Shown: positions 44,805-53,675 of the stretch, one piece after another
How positions within the stretch are numbered: the stretch's first letter is position 1
Layout of the letters: each line of letters opens with the position of its first letter
NCBI RefSeq assembly: GCF_001688725.2
Contig: NZ_CP015401.2
Span: 4,596,001-4,660,000 of the forward strand
DNA: 64,000 nt
Direction: 5' to 3'
DNA from: Bacteroides caecimuris
GTDB taxonomy: Bacteria; Bacteroidota; Bacteroidia; Bacteroidales; Bacteroidaceae
Position numbers and translations under genes: made by a program
The notes under the pieces: model-generated
Database searches by the model: none
What the model was told of the DNA's origin: nothing
Seen by the model: only the letters and a program-made list of their open reading frames with translations

Positions 44805-46016
44805 GTGGATATTCAAAAGATACGTGAGGATTTTCCGATATTGAACCGTACGGTTTACGGTAAACCTTTGGTTTATTTCGACAACGGTGCGACGACGCAG
44901 AAACCCCGTTTGGTAGTTGATGCGTTGGTGGATGAATATTACTCTGTCAATGCCAATGTGCATCGTGGTGTGCATTATCTTTCGCAACAAGCTACGGAAT
45001 TGCATGAGGCTTCCCGTGAAACGGTGCGTCAGTTTATCAATGCTCGTAGCACGAACGAAGTTGTCTTCACCCGCGGAACGACGGAAAGCATCAACCTGCT
45101 TGTTTCCAGTTTTGGCGACGAATTTATGGAAGAGGGGGATGAAGTGATTCTTTCCGTGATGGAACATCACAGTAACATCGTTCCCTGGCAACTGTTGGCT
45201 GCCCGCAAAGGAATTGCCATCAAAGTGATTCCAATGAATGACAAAGGTGAACTCTTGTTGGATGAATACGAAAAACTATTTTCCGAACGAACGAAAATAG
45301 TCAGTGTGGTTCATGTTTCGAATGTGCTGGGTACGGTAAATCCGGTGAAAGAAATGATTGCAACGGCTCATGCGCACGGCGTACCTTGTTTGATAGACGC
45401 TGCACAGTCTATCCCTCACATGAAAGTGGACGTACAGGAGTTGGATGCCGATTTTTTGGTGTTCTCTGCCCATAAAATATACGGTCCGACAGGTGTCGGA
45501 GTGCTTTATGGAAAAGAAGAGTGGTTAGACCGCCTTCCGCCTTATCAGGGAGGAGGGGAGATGATTCAGCATGTCTCTTTTGAGAAGACCACTTTCAACG
45601 AACTTCCTTTCAAGTTTGAAGCCGGTACGCCCGACTACGTTGGAACTACCGGACTGGCAAAAGCCCTTGATTACGTGAATGGATATGGACTTGAGCAGAT
45701 AGCCGCCCATGAGCATGAACTGACAACTTACGCTTTGCAACGGCTGAAAGAGATTCCCCGGATGCGTATATTCGGTGAAGCAGCCGAACGGGGGGCGGTC
45801 ATCTCCTTCCTGGTAGGAGATATTCATCATTTCGACCTCGGAACGTTGTTGGATCGTTTGGGTATTGCTGTGAGGACGGGACATCATTGTGCACAACCTC
45901 TCATGCAACGTCTCGGTATAGAAGGAACTGTACGGGCTTCGTTTGCCATGTACAATACGAAATCGGAAATAGATACATTGGTGGCGGGAATTGAACGCGT
46001 CAGCAAGATGTTCTAA
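44805..46016 (+). CDS. sufS: Cysteine desulfurase SufS
   Basis: A 403-aa class V aminotransferase fold enzyme with a GTG start. K224 in FSAHKIYGPTGVG binds PLP, and C362 in RTGHHCAQPLMQR is the catalytic cysteine that takes sulfur from cysteine. Group II (SufS-type) features fit, including the long GGGEMI region. It supplies sulfur to the SufBC2D scaffold. No sufE or sufU is next to it in this window. It ends the operon, followed by a terminator. Confidence 0.94.
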   Translation: MDIQKIREDFPILNRTVYGKPLVYFDNGATTQKPRLVVDALVDEYYSVNANVHRGVHYLSQQATELHEASRETVRQFINARSTNEVVFTRGTTESINLLVSSFGDEFMEEGDEVILSVMEHHSNIVPWQLLAARKGIAIKVIPMNDKGELLLDEYEKLFSERTKIVSVVHVSNVLGTVNPVKEMIATAHAHGVPCLIDAAQSIPHMKVDVQELDADFLVFSAHKIYGPTGVGVLYGKEEWLDRLPPYQGGGEMIQHVSFEKTTFNELPFKFEAGTPDYVGTTGLAKALDYVNGYGLEQIAAHEHELTTYALQRLKEIPRMRIFGEAAERGAVISFLVGDIHHFDLGTLLDRLGIAVRTGHHCAQPLMQRLGIEGTVRASFAMYNTKSEIDTLVAGIERVSKMF

Positions 46017-46022
46017 CAATAT

Positions 46023-46057
46023 AAGCTGCTATTCCTGTGGAATGGCGGCTTTTTTTA
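46023..46057 (+). terminator. Terminator of the suf operon
   Basis: AAGCTGCTATTCC (46023-46035) pairs with GGAATGGCGGCTT (46039-46051) along all 13 positions, including two G-U pairs, with a TGT loop and a T-run after it. Confidence 0.8.
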
Positions 46058-46203
46058 TTCTTTAACTAAAAAAGATGCCTTTAAGTGCAGTGATTTGAGC
46101 TTTGGTGCGTCTAATAGGTAAAGTAACAAAATATTCATAGAATATTAGGAGGGTCGTGAGACCATGCTCATATTATATAAATTCTCTCTCTTTAACATCA
46201 ATC

Positions 46204-46246
46204 GCAGCTATATCGTAAGAAATTACGGTGTAGCTGCAACTTTTTT
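46204..46246 (+). terminator. Second strong hairpin-T-run, upstream of the YbjQ-like gene
   Basis: GCAGCTATATCGTAA (46204-46218) pairs with TTACGGTGTAGCTGC (46223-46237) along 15 positions, two of them G-U, closed by GAAA and followed by AACTTTTTT. It lies about 50 bases before the ATG at 46296, so it could end a small RNA made from 46060-46245 or act as an attenuator. No gene was seen in 46058-46203. Confidence 0.6.
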
Positions 46247-46295
46247 AGGGGGACTTGCGTCTAACTAAATACATATAACTAATAAAGAAAAAACT

Positions 46296-46622
46296 ATGCT
46301 GATGACAACCACTCCCATCATTGAGGGAAAACGAATAGTGAAATATTATGGAATAGTTTCTGGAGAGACAATCATAGGTGCCAATGTATTCCGCGACTTG
46401 TTTGCAAGTATTCGGGATATTGTGGGTGGTCGTTCCGGTTCTTATGAAGAAGTGCTGCGTATGGCAAAAGATACAGCGTTGAAGGAAATGGAGGCACAAG
46501 CAGCTCAAATGGGAGCTAATGCCGTGATAGGTGTTGATTTGGATTATGAGACAGTTGGAGGTAGTGGCAGTATGCTGATGGTGACTGCTAACGGCACAGC
46601 CGTAAAGATTGAAGAGGATTAA
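46296..46622 (+). CDS. YbjQ/UPF0145 family protein
   Basis: A 108-aa protein matching the YbjQ family: [34 protein letters not shown] and [24 protein letters not shown] are the characteristic segments. Members form small pentameric rings and have been called putative heavy-metal-binding proteins; the function is not established. It is a single gene, convergent with the alpha-galactosidase gene, and preceded by a strong hairpin. Confidence 0.88.
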   Translation: MLMTTTPIIEGKRIVKYYGIVSGETIIGANVFRDLFASIRDIVGGRSGSYEEVLRMAKDTALKEMEAQAAQMGANAVIGVDLDYETVGGSGSMLMVTANGTAVKIEED

Positions 46623-46730
46623 TTGATTATTGTTTTTTTTACTACAGAGAACACGGAAGACGCAGCGCATATACTTTGTTTAGTATCAATGGTATAAAAC
46701 GCTGTGTCCTCCGTACTTCTGTGGTGAATA

Positions 46731-48920
46731 TTATTCGGCAGTCAGCTCAATCACACGGCTGAAAGCCTGATTGGTAGTGAAAGCATTGATTCCCACTTTC
46801 ATCAGATAATCTCCTGAATAAGTCTTCTCATTGGCAGCAAGATTCGATTTAGAGTTCGGCATCAAGTTGATTTCTTTCACCTTATACATTTTCCTCGCAT
46901 CCAGTCCCTGAAGTTTAATCGGGAGCAGCTTCTCGCTGAAACGTGGGTGGATATCGTAGGTATAAAGCACTGCTTTGTTCTTATCCGGTGCGGCGTACAT
47001 GACAGACATGTGATTACCATCGTATGGAGAAACCAGTCTGTACTGCTCACCATCCAGAATCACTTTCTTCAGACGTGTCCAGTTGGCAACTGCGTTTTGG
47101 CAAAAAGTCTGTTCGTCCGCATTCAGTTCTTTCAGTCCGAGGTCGAAGCCCAGTTTACACATACTTGCTACATCGGTACGGAATTTCACGCTTGTCTTTT
47201 TGTTCCAGCTGGTTACGTGGGCATCCATTGCTTTTGCAGGGAAAATCTGTGAGAATCCCCATTGGATAAACAGGCGCTCTATCGGGTCTGTATTATCGCT
47301 GCACCAGAATTCTGTGAAGTATTTCAATGCCTCGTAGTCGCAACGGGCGCCACCGCCGGAGCAAAGCATCATCGGTACGTTCGGATATTTGTCTTTGATA
47401 CGTTCCAATACATTATATATACCACGTATGTGGTCGATATAAAGTTGTCCTTGTTTATTCTTCAAATAGGGAGAATAAATATTGGTGATGGGAGAGTTAC
47501 AGTCCCATTTAAAGAAAGCCACTTCCGGGTTCGCTGTCAGGATGTTATCCACTACGCCAAACACAAAATCCTGTACTTTCGGATTGCTAAGGTCAAGCAC
47601 CAGTTGGTTACGGTAATAGTATGTTTCGCGGTTGGGCAGAGTGATAGCCCAGTCAGGATGCTTCTCGAACAATTCACTTTTGGGGTTTATCATCTCCGGT
47701 TCGATCCAGATACCGAATTTTACTCCGGCTTCTTTGGCAGACTTCACGAGTGCGGGAATACCGCCCGGCAGTTTGGATTTCATCACTTCCCAGTCACCCA
47801 GTCCGGCATTGTCGCTGTTGCGCGGATGCTTGTTGCCGAACCAGCCATCATCCAACAAGAACATGTCTACACCGAGATGTTTGGCTTCTTTCATCAGTTC
47901 GGCAAGCAGTTTCTCATCGAATTTGAAGTACGTATTTTCCCAGTTGTTCAATAAAGTCATGCGGTCGCCTTGTCCGTCTTTCAGTTGGTAGTTGCGTGCC
48001 CATGCGTGGAGGTTGCGGCTGGCTTCGCCCGTACCGTTGTTGCTGAAAGTAAAGATGAATTCGGGAGTGGTAAATACTTCGTTCGGTTTTAGCTCATAAT
48101 CAGATGCATACGGGTTGATGGCGGGGATAACGCGGAGATTGCCTACGTTGTCCACTTCAAAGGTAAACTGGAAGTTGCCTGTCCATCCGATCGTCCCTAG
48201 CATGGCACGTCCTTGTGTTTCCTGTGCCGGTTGTTCAAAACCAAGTTCGAAGAACGGGTGGGTATGCATGGCGGCACGGCTTCCCAGTTTGGTGTCGATC
48301 ACCTTTTTGCCGAACAATAGAGGTTGTGTGCTCATTTGTGCTTCTTTAGCCCAGTCGCTGCTGAATTCAGTCAGATAATACTCGTTTCCCGAGAAATAAA
48401 GCATGGTCGAAGCATAACGCCAGATGGTGACAGGCTTCTTTTCAGCATGTTTGATTTCACTCCACGTCTTGATGACGTTTTCTTTCGGATAAGCGATGTA
48501 ATGCAGCGTGACTTCCACCGGGTACTGATCGTCTTTTAGTTGGATAGTCGTTTTCGTGCCGCCTGCCACTGCTTTTTGCTCGGAAGATACATAACGGAGA
48601 ATCGTGCTTGGGTTTCCGTCATTGTGTGTGATTGCTACAGCCGGTTCAAAATAATCCTCGGCGCCGGAGCCCGGATATACTTCCCATCCACGGGTAGATA
48701 CGCTTCCGTCACTTCCACCTCTCACGTATGGAGAAAAGTTGTAGATGTCTTTCTCGTTCAGTAACTTATCGCCCAGATAAGCCTGATAAAGTCGTCCGTT
48801 GGGAGCTACTTGGAGAATTAAGTCGGTGTTGTCCGTTGCGATGCGGATGACGTTCTTTTCCTGGGCGTTCACTTGTGCCAGGGTAAACAATGCCGTAAGT
48901 AATACGAAAAGTTTCTTCAT
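46731..48920 (-). CDS. Alpha-galactosidase, glycoside hydrolase family 36
   Basis: A 729-aa protein with an N-terminal signal peptide (MKKLFVLLTALFTLAQVNA), so it is exported. FLLDDGWFG and FFKWDCN (nucleophile D473) with CSDNTDP (likely acid/base D542) are the GH36 catalytic segments. An N-terminal beta-sandwich and C-terminal beta domain surround the barrel. It removes terminal alpha-1,6-galactose from raffinose-type oligosaccharides or plant galactomannans. It follows the TonB receptor gene by 82 bases on the same strand; a possible separate -7 box (TATCTTTG, minus strand, 48973-48980) lies in that gap. Confidence 0.9.
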   Translation of the reverse strand: MKKLFVLLTALFTLAQVNAQEKNVIRIATDNTDLILQVAPNGRLYQAYLGDKLLNEKDIYNFSPYVRGGSDGSVSTRGWEVYPGSGAEDYFEPAVAITHNDGNPSTILRYVSSEQKAVAGGTKTTIQLKDDQYPVEVTLHYIAYPKENVIKTWSEIKHAEKKPVTIWRYASTMLYFSGNEYYLTEFSSDWAKEAQMSTQPLLFGKKVIDTKLGSRAAMHTHPFFELGFEQPAQETQGRAMLGTIGWTGNFQFTFEVDNVGNLRVIPAINPYASDYELKPNEVFTTPEFIFTFSNNGTGEASRNLHAWARNYQLKDGQGDRMTLLNNWENTYFKFDEKLLAELMKEAKHLGVDMFLLDDGWFGNKHPRNSDNAGLGDWEVMKSKLPGGIPALVKSAKEAGVKFGIWIEPEMINPKSELFEKHPDWAITLPNRETYYYRNQLVLDLSNPKVQDFVFGVVDNILTANPEVAFFKWDCNSPITNIYSPYLKNKQGQLYIDHIRGIYNVLERIKDKYPNVPMMLCSGGGARCDYEALKYFTEFWCSDNTDPIERLFIQWGFSQIFPAKAMDAHVTSWNKKTSVKFRTDVASMCKLGFDLGLKELNADEQTFCQNAVANWTRLKKVILDGEQYRLVSPYDGNHMSVMYAAPDKNKAVLYTYDIHPRFSEKLLPIKLQGLDARKMYKVKEINLMPNSKSNLAANEKTYSGDYLMKVGINAFTTNQAFSRVIELTAE

Positions 48921-48972
48921 GTTTTTTTTAAAATTAATTAGGTATTAGTTAGTTTGTGGGCATATAATGCCA

Positions 48973-48980
48973 CAAAGATA
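48973..48980 (-). promoter_or_regulatory. -7 box between receptor and alpha-galactosidase genes
   Basis: The minus strand reads TATCTTTG, 52 bases before the alpha-galactosidase start. No clear -33 element was found. If active, it would keep the enzyme expressed despite the insertion upstream of the receptor gene. Confidence 0.4.
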
Positions 48981-49002
48981 ATTATAATTCGTTTGGTATG
49001 AA

Positions 49003-51396
49003 CTAGAATTTGATGCTTGCGCTAAATTCTACGGTGAATGGGCGTAAATAATTTCCACTCATATAATTTCCGGCGTACTGAGCAGCTTCTTCTTTCGTAA
49101 TCAGTTCCGAACCGTTGATGGTTCCGCTGGCTCCTTTCTGATTCAGGAAGTTGATGACTGTTGCCCCCAGAGACAGGTGTTTGTTTACGTTCCAGTTGAT
49201 TCCTCCGAACGTTTCCCAGCGGCCGTTGAAGTAGAGCGCTTCCTGAAGATTGGCGTACGTCTTGCCGAAATAGCGGAAACTAAGCCAGAGGCGTAAGTCT
49301 TTTGTGATGTTGTAGCTTGGGTCGAGTTCGACAAGGATCTGCGGGATCTCTTTTACAATCATTCCGTTGGCATTGACAGACATTTCCGAGCCATCGTTGA
49401 AAGTGACACTTGCGTTATAGTTCTTGTAAACAGGCTTCTGATACGTGAACAGAGCATGCAGATGGAAACTTTTGAACGGGTCGATCTCGGCAGAGGTGGT
49501 CCATCCCAGTGTTTTGATATTATAGATAAGCAATACGGTCTTTCCTTCTTCTGTTCCCGGTTTCGTGAGGTTTTGCTGGTCGATGTTATTGGATTTAGAG
49601 ATATAGGTCACCATAGAGGTGAGGTTCATCCAATGGTTCTTGTAGAACAGACCGCCACGGATCAACGGTATGGTGACCCGTTTGTATTGTTCTTCCGTAG
49701 GACCTGTTCCAGCGTATTCGTTGATACGGGGGAAGCGGGTGGCTACTGTTCCGTCGGTAGTCAGTCCGAATTGCCGGGTTACGCTGTAAGTGGCGCGGAG
49801 CGTGGCGGCATAGTTCAGTTTGTCTTTTACCACTTTGGCAGGATGAACACTGTGCGGGGTGGCGATGATATTTCCTGTTTCTTTTTCTTTATGATAAGTG
49901 GTAAAGTCGCCGATGTGGAAGTTCGGGAAACGGGAAGTGGATATCTGGTCGGCGCTCATCCGGTAATATTCGAGGCGTCCGCCATAGTAGATATTAAATT
50001 GGGGAGTTACCTGCCAGTTGTCTGTAAGGTAGAGGGCGAGTTTGTTTTCATATCCCATTGTATATTCGGGGCTAAGCTCGTTGTAGCCGTATGTCTGCAC
50101 GCGTTGACCGGTCAGTGTGGGGTCCAGGGAACTTGCTGCGGTGGAAGTGAGCAGTTGCGGATAGTTCTCTACGGTAGCCATCCATTGCAGAGAAGAGGAG
50201 TGGTAGTCAAGATGATAATACCATTCGTTCAATCCCAAGCGCAAATCATGGTTGCCGAAAGTCTTGTTTAGTTCCGAAGTAATCAGGAAGTTTTTCACTT
50301 TACCTACGTGCAGCCAGGTGCGGCGGCCTTCTGCCAGTCCTTCATACGGATGGCCGTTGGATAATGTAAAACCAGCGTCGGCAGTTACTTCGCTGATGGT
50401 GCTGCCTCCGAAATCCACATAGTTGGCACGTGGGGCATCCATATATTTCAGGTTGAATTTCCACAGCAGGTCGTTTTGGAAACGATAATCGGCAATCAGT
50501 GCTATTTCATTGGCACGGTTTTCCGAGCCATCGCCTAAATTCCATGTTTTCATTTTCCCGTCTTTCACATCCATGTATTCAAAAGAACCGCTTTGCGGGA
50601 CATACGAATTCGTTCCCAGTTTGAAGCCTTCTATCTCTTTCACCGAGCCGTCGCCGACATAGATAAAGGGAGCCGCGTTGGCATAACTGCCCGGGTTCTC
50701 ACTGCGAGAATGTTTGTAGAGCAGGGATATTTTTCCCCGTCCGTTGTTGAAGAGGCGGGTCAGGCCGGCATGATAGATCTCGGTGCGGTCTGTGTAGTTT
50801 GTAAATTTGAGGTCGAAGCTTCCCGGATCGAAGTTCTGGTAGATGCTTGCGGTGTAGAGCCAATGGTCGTTGATAGCTCCTGAAACATTGAAATCGAAGT
50901 TCTGCATCCCGAAATGGTTGGTCCGGTAGTTGAAGATACCTTGGAAATCTTTTTGTCCCAGTTTGCTGAAGGAGTTGACGGAGTAAGCGATGTTACCGGT
51001 GGTGATGGCGGACTCGGAAGGAGATAAAAGTCCCACTTCTCCCAGACTGCTGTCGCTGCGCCAATGGGCGGCTAGCTTGTGAACGGCCGAGGAATATACG
51101 GCAGGAAGCCCATTCTCATATACATTAACGTCCTCGCTGGGAAGCCCGATTTGAATCTCGCGGGGTTTGTTGGCGTCGGAAGCATTCAGCATTACATTGC
51201 GTTCGCCTTCTTCCGCTTCTTTTTTAGCGGAGGTGGCAGGTGCTTTTGAGGGATTGGCAGGAATCGTATCCTGCTTCATTGCGGTGCGGTTTGTCTTTTT
51301 CTTTTGATCCTGAATGTTCGCTGCATTCCCGTTGGAGGGAATCAGTTGCAAGAGGATTGCTAGAGCAAGGCAACTAAAGGTTACTTTTTTCATCAC
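49003..51396 (-). CDS. TonB-dependent outer membrane receptor
   Basis: A 797-aa protein with signal peptide (MMKKVTFSCLALAILLQLIP). A plug-like region follows (IQIGLPSEDVNVYENGLPAVY), then repeated beta-strand segments and a C-terminus ending SASIKF, the terminal aromatic needed for outer-membrane insertion. It probably imports an oligosaccharide or other ligand using TonB energy. No SusD partner and no SusC-type carboxypeptidase-like N-terminal domain are present, so it is not a classical SusCD pair. The downstream alpha-galactosidase suggests an alpha-galactoside cargo (inference). The upstream region is broken by an IS element. Confidence 0.85.
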   Translation of the reverse strand: MMKKVTFSCLALAILLQLIPSNGNAANIQDQKKKTNRTAMKQDTIPANPSKAPATSAKKEAEEGERNVMLNASDANKPREIQIGLPSEDVNVYENGLPAVYSSAVHKLAAHWRSDSSLGEVGLLSPSESAITTGNIAYSVNSFSKLGQKDFQGIFNYRTNHFGMQNFDFNVSGAINDHWLYTASIYQNFDPGSFDLKFTNYTDRTEIYHAGLTRLFNNGRGKISLLYKHSRSENPGSYANAAPFIYVGDGSVKEIEGFKLGTNSYVPQSGSFEYMDVKDGKMKTWNLGDGSENRANEIALIADYRFQNDLLWKFNLKYMDAPRANYVDFGGSTISEVTADAGFTLSNGHPYEGLAEGRRTWLHVGKVKNFLITSELNKTFGNHDLRLGLNEWYYHLDYHSSSLQWMATVENYPQLLTSTAASSLDPTLTGQRVQTYGYNELSPEYTMGYENKLALYLTDNWQVTPQFNIYYGGRLEYYRMSADQISTSRFPNFHIGDFTTYHKEKETGNIIATPHSVHPAKVVKDKLNYAATLRATYSVTRQFGLTTDGTVATRFPRINEYAGTGPTEEQYKRVTIPLIRGGLFYKNHWMNLTSMVTYISKSNNIDQQNLTKPGTEEGKTVLLIYNIKTLGWTTSAEIDPFKSFHLHALFTYQKPVYKNYNASVTFNDGSEMSVNANGMIVKEIPQILVELDPSYNITKDLRLWLSFRYFGKTYANLQEALYFNGRWETFGGINWNVNKHLSLGATVINFLNQKGASGTINGSELITKEEAAQYAGNYMSGNYLRPFTVEFSASIKF

Positions 51397-51452
51397 TTGT
51401 ATTTATTTTAAGATTTTGGAAGTTCACGTCGATTGTGTCTTTTTGACGAAGG

Positions 51453-51460
51453 CAAAGATA
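51453..51460 (-). promoter_or_regulatory. -7 box of the TonB receptor gene, touching the IS insertion
   Basis: The minus strand reads TATCTTTG, 57 bases before the receptor ATG. The next five bases (51461-51465, GGGGG) are the flank of the IS element, so the natural -33 region now lies about 2 kb away, beyond 53498. Confidence 0.65.
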
Positions 51461-51465
51461 GGGGG

Positions 51466-53497
51466 AGACTGTCCGAGAACTCCTCTTTAAACAGAGGTTT
51501 GTCGTTGTCCCTCCGCAATAGCCCCTGTTTGTAGCATGGTTTAACATTAGATATTCATGCTTCTCATTCATTTTTCTTATCTTTACCTAAGCTAAGAAAC
51601 AGAGTTATGGCATATAAGAAAGGTGAAGAACGACAACAGAAAGTACTTTTCCCCGATTGCATAGACGACTATGTTGAGGAGGATGCTCCGGTTCGTTTGT
51701 TTGATGCATTCGTTGATAGTTTGGATATGGGCAAGTTAGAGTTTATACGGAACATTCCCAAAGCCACGGGAAGTCCCGGGTACGACCCTCGTGACCTGTT
51801 AAAACTGTATATTTATGGTTACTTTTACCAAGTGCGTTCATCGCGCAAGTTGGCCCGTGAGTGCAAATGCAACGTGGAGGTGATGTGGCTACTGGGCAAA
51901 TTATATCCTGATTTTCGCACCATTTCCGATTTTCGCAAGGATAATAAGGATAGCATAACTAAAGTATTCAAGGAGTTCAATAAGTTCTGCATGGGGTTGA
52001 AGCTCTTCTCCAAGTCATACATATCTATTGACGGAAGCAAGTTCAAGGCTGTAAATGCCAAGGATAACAATTTTACGCTCAACAAACTTGACGACCGTAT
52101 CAAACGTTTGGATGAACATATCACTTTATACATGGAAGAGCTTGACTCATGCGATCGGGAAGAAGGTCGCAAACTTTCCAGAGAAGAACTTGAGCACAAA
52201 CTGAATGTCTGTAAAGAACGCAAAGCCCGTTACGAAGCATACCGCACTACATTAGAGGAGTCTAATGAAAAACAGATATCGCTTACTGACCCGGATGCAA
52301 GACTGATGAAAGCGAATGAAGGTTTCTGCGTAGGCTATAACATGCAGACGGCTGTTGACGCGGACAGCCACATGATTGCCGGCTTCCGGGTCACTAACAG
52401 TCCTACTGACCATGGCCAAATAACAAACGTAGCTACAGATGTGAAAAAAGACTATGGGATTGACATCCTTGAGACTACAGCAGACAAGGGCTATGAATGC
52501 CCCGAAGACCATACCGACGCACTTGCATCGGGCATTGTACCCAATGTCATCCGGCGTGACGGTGGCTGCACCGAGCAGGTTGAGTTTGAGTACATTGGAA
52601 ACACCATAACCGATGAACAGAAAGTTAGTACCAACCCCGAGGACTTGAAGGCATGTCTTCAAGCCGGAGTAATTCCCGATGTCTACAACGGAATCTTAAC
52701 TGATATGGAAATTGTTGAGGTAAAAAAGCGTACATTGCCGACATCCGATTCAGCAGTGCTGGACATGACTTCCGAACAAATGCGTGCCAAAGCTCTTGAA
52801 GGCTTCTTCGTTAGGGATGCCGAACGTAACCTTGTCTATTGTCCGCAAGGTGAGATTCTTAGACAGAAATCCATTAAACGAAACGGCAATATACGTTACT
52901 GCAACAAGTTGGCCTGCAAGAAATGCAAATGCAAGTGTACCATATCCAAGTTCAAGGAAGCGGACTTTAGTAAGGATGATCTAATAAAGGTTGCTGATAC
53001 CCGAAGGAAACAAGATGCAGCAAATGACGGCAATGCGAATCTGAAACCAACAAGAATAACCGTTATGAAAAAGGTGGTACGCTATGTGCTACATCTTGAC
53101 CAAAAGAAAATGGATAATCGCAAATGTTTGTCGGAACATCCGTTCGGGACAATTAAAAGAACGCTCGGATACTACTATTTTTTACTAAAAGGTTTTGCAA
53201 AAGTAGGTGCAGAGATGGGATTGCTCTGTCTATCCTATAACCTACGTCGTGCTATAAGTCTCAAAGGTGTACCCGCACTGCTTGCCGCACTCCGATAAAA
53301 GACTTGCCGAGGTGCACATCCTTACGAATATAGGTAATAACCACATTTTAAAGTGCATTTTAAGCTTCTAAAACCGATTATCATGAGAGAATTTATTCTT
53401 TCAATTGAAAAACAAATTCCACCAGATAGTCTCTACGACCTCAAATCCGCTGCAAGAATGCCATCCTACAGCGAAAATCAGAGTTCTCGGACGGTCT
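51466..53497 (+). mobile_element. IS1182-family insertion sequence, complete (about 2.03 kb)
   Basis: The ends are inverted repeats: AGACTGTCCGAGAACTC (51466-51482) and GAGTTCTCGGACGGTCT (53481-53497), 16 of 17 positions complementary. GGGGG flanks both sides (51461-51465 and 53498-53502), a possible 5-base target duplication, though a run of G makes this uncertain. The single transposase frame is intact. No cargo is present. The 140-base left end and 180-base right end outside the gene are noncoding. Confidence 0.85.
51607..53298 (+). CDS. IS1182-family transposase
   Basis: A 563-aa DDE transposase. The N-terminal segments LFPDCIDDYVEEDAPVRLFD and DPRDLLKLYIYGY are typical of IS1182. YISIDGSKFKAVN holds the first catalytic aspartate, ETTADKGYECPED the second, and HPFGTIKRTLGYYYFL the region of the final glutamate or its neighbours. 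CKKCKCKC near the end is a cysteine cluster of the family. Full length and uninterrupted, so it may be active. Confidence 0.92.
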   Translation: MAYKKGEERQQKVLFPDCIDDYVEEDAPVRLFDAFVDSLDMGKLEFIRNIPKATGSPGYDPRDLLKLYIYGYFYQVRSSRKLARECKCNVEVMWLLGKLYPDFRTISDFRKDNKDSITKVFKEFNKFCMGLKLFSKSYISIDGSKFKAVNAKDNNFTLNKLDDRIKRLDEHITLYMEELDSCDREEGRKLSREELEHKLNVCKERKARYEAYRTTLEESNEKQISLTDPDARLMKANEGFCVGYNMQTAVDADSHMIAGFRVTNSPTDHGQITNVATDVKKDYGIDILETTADKGYECPEDHTDALASGIVPNVIRRDGGCTEQVEFEYIGNTITDEQKVSTNPEDLKACLQAGVIPDVYNGILTDMEIVEVKKRTLPTSDSAVLDMTSEQMRAKALEGFFVRDAERNLVYCPQGEILRQKSIKRNGNIRYCNKLACKKCKCKCTISKFKEADFSKDDLIKVADTRRKQDAANDGNANLKPTRITVMKKVVRYVLHLDQKKMDNRKCLSEHPFGTIKRTLGYYYFLLKGFAKVGAEMGLLCLSYNLRRAISLKGVPALLAALR

Positions 53498-53675
53498 GGG
53501 GGGAGGAGAAACAGGCGGCTATACTCTCTTTTGTCAAGATGTGCAAGAGATGTTTCAAATGTATGATAGCGCCCTTGTGGTGCGACATTTATTGCTATCC
53601 TTGCAACAAATGTTTCATCCTTCTTATGCATTTAGCGTAAAAAAAACTATATTTGTCGCTATCTAATATCTGTGT
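53498..53675. other. Right half of the original divergent promoter region
   Basis: With the IS and one GGGGG removed, this stretch joins 51397-51465 as a divergent gap of about 240 bases between the receptor and regulator genes. TATATTTG at 53648-53655 is a good -7 box for the regulator (ATG at 53676). The sequences that once lay upstream of the receptor's -7 box, including any regulator site, are here. Confidence 0.5.

Noticed and set aside
51461..53502. Firm 5-base target-site duplication of the IS
   Set aside because: GGGGG is a homopolymer and the right side has six G, so the duplication is only suggested.
53353..53640. 95-aa frame across the right IS end
   Set aside because: It spans the IS boundary, so it is a chance product of the insertion.
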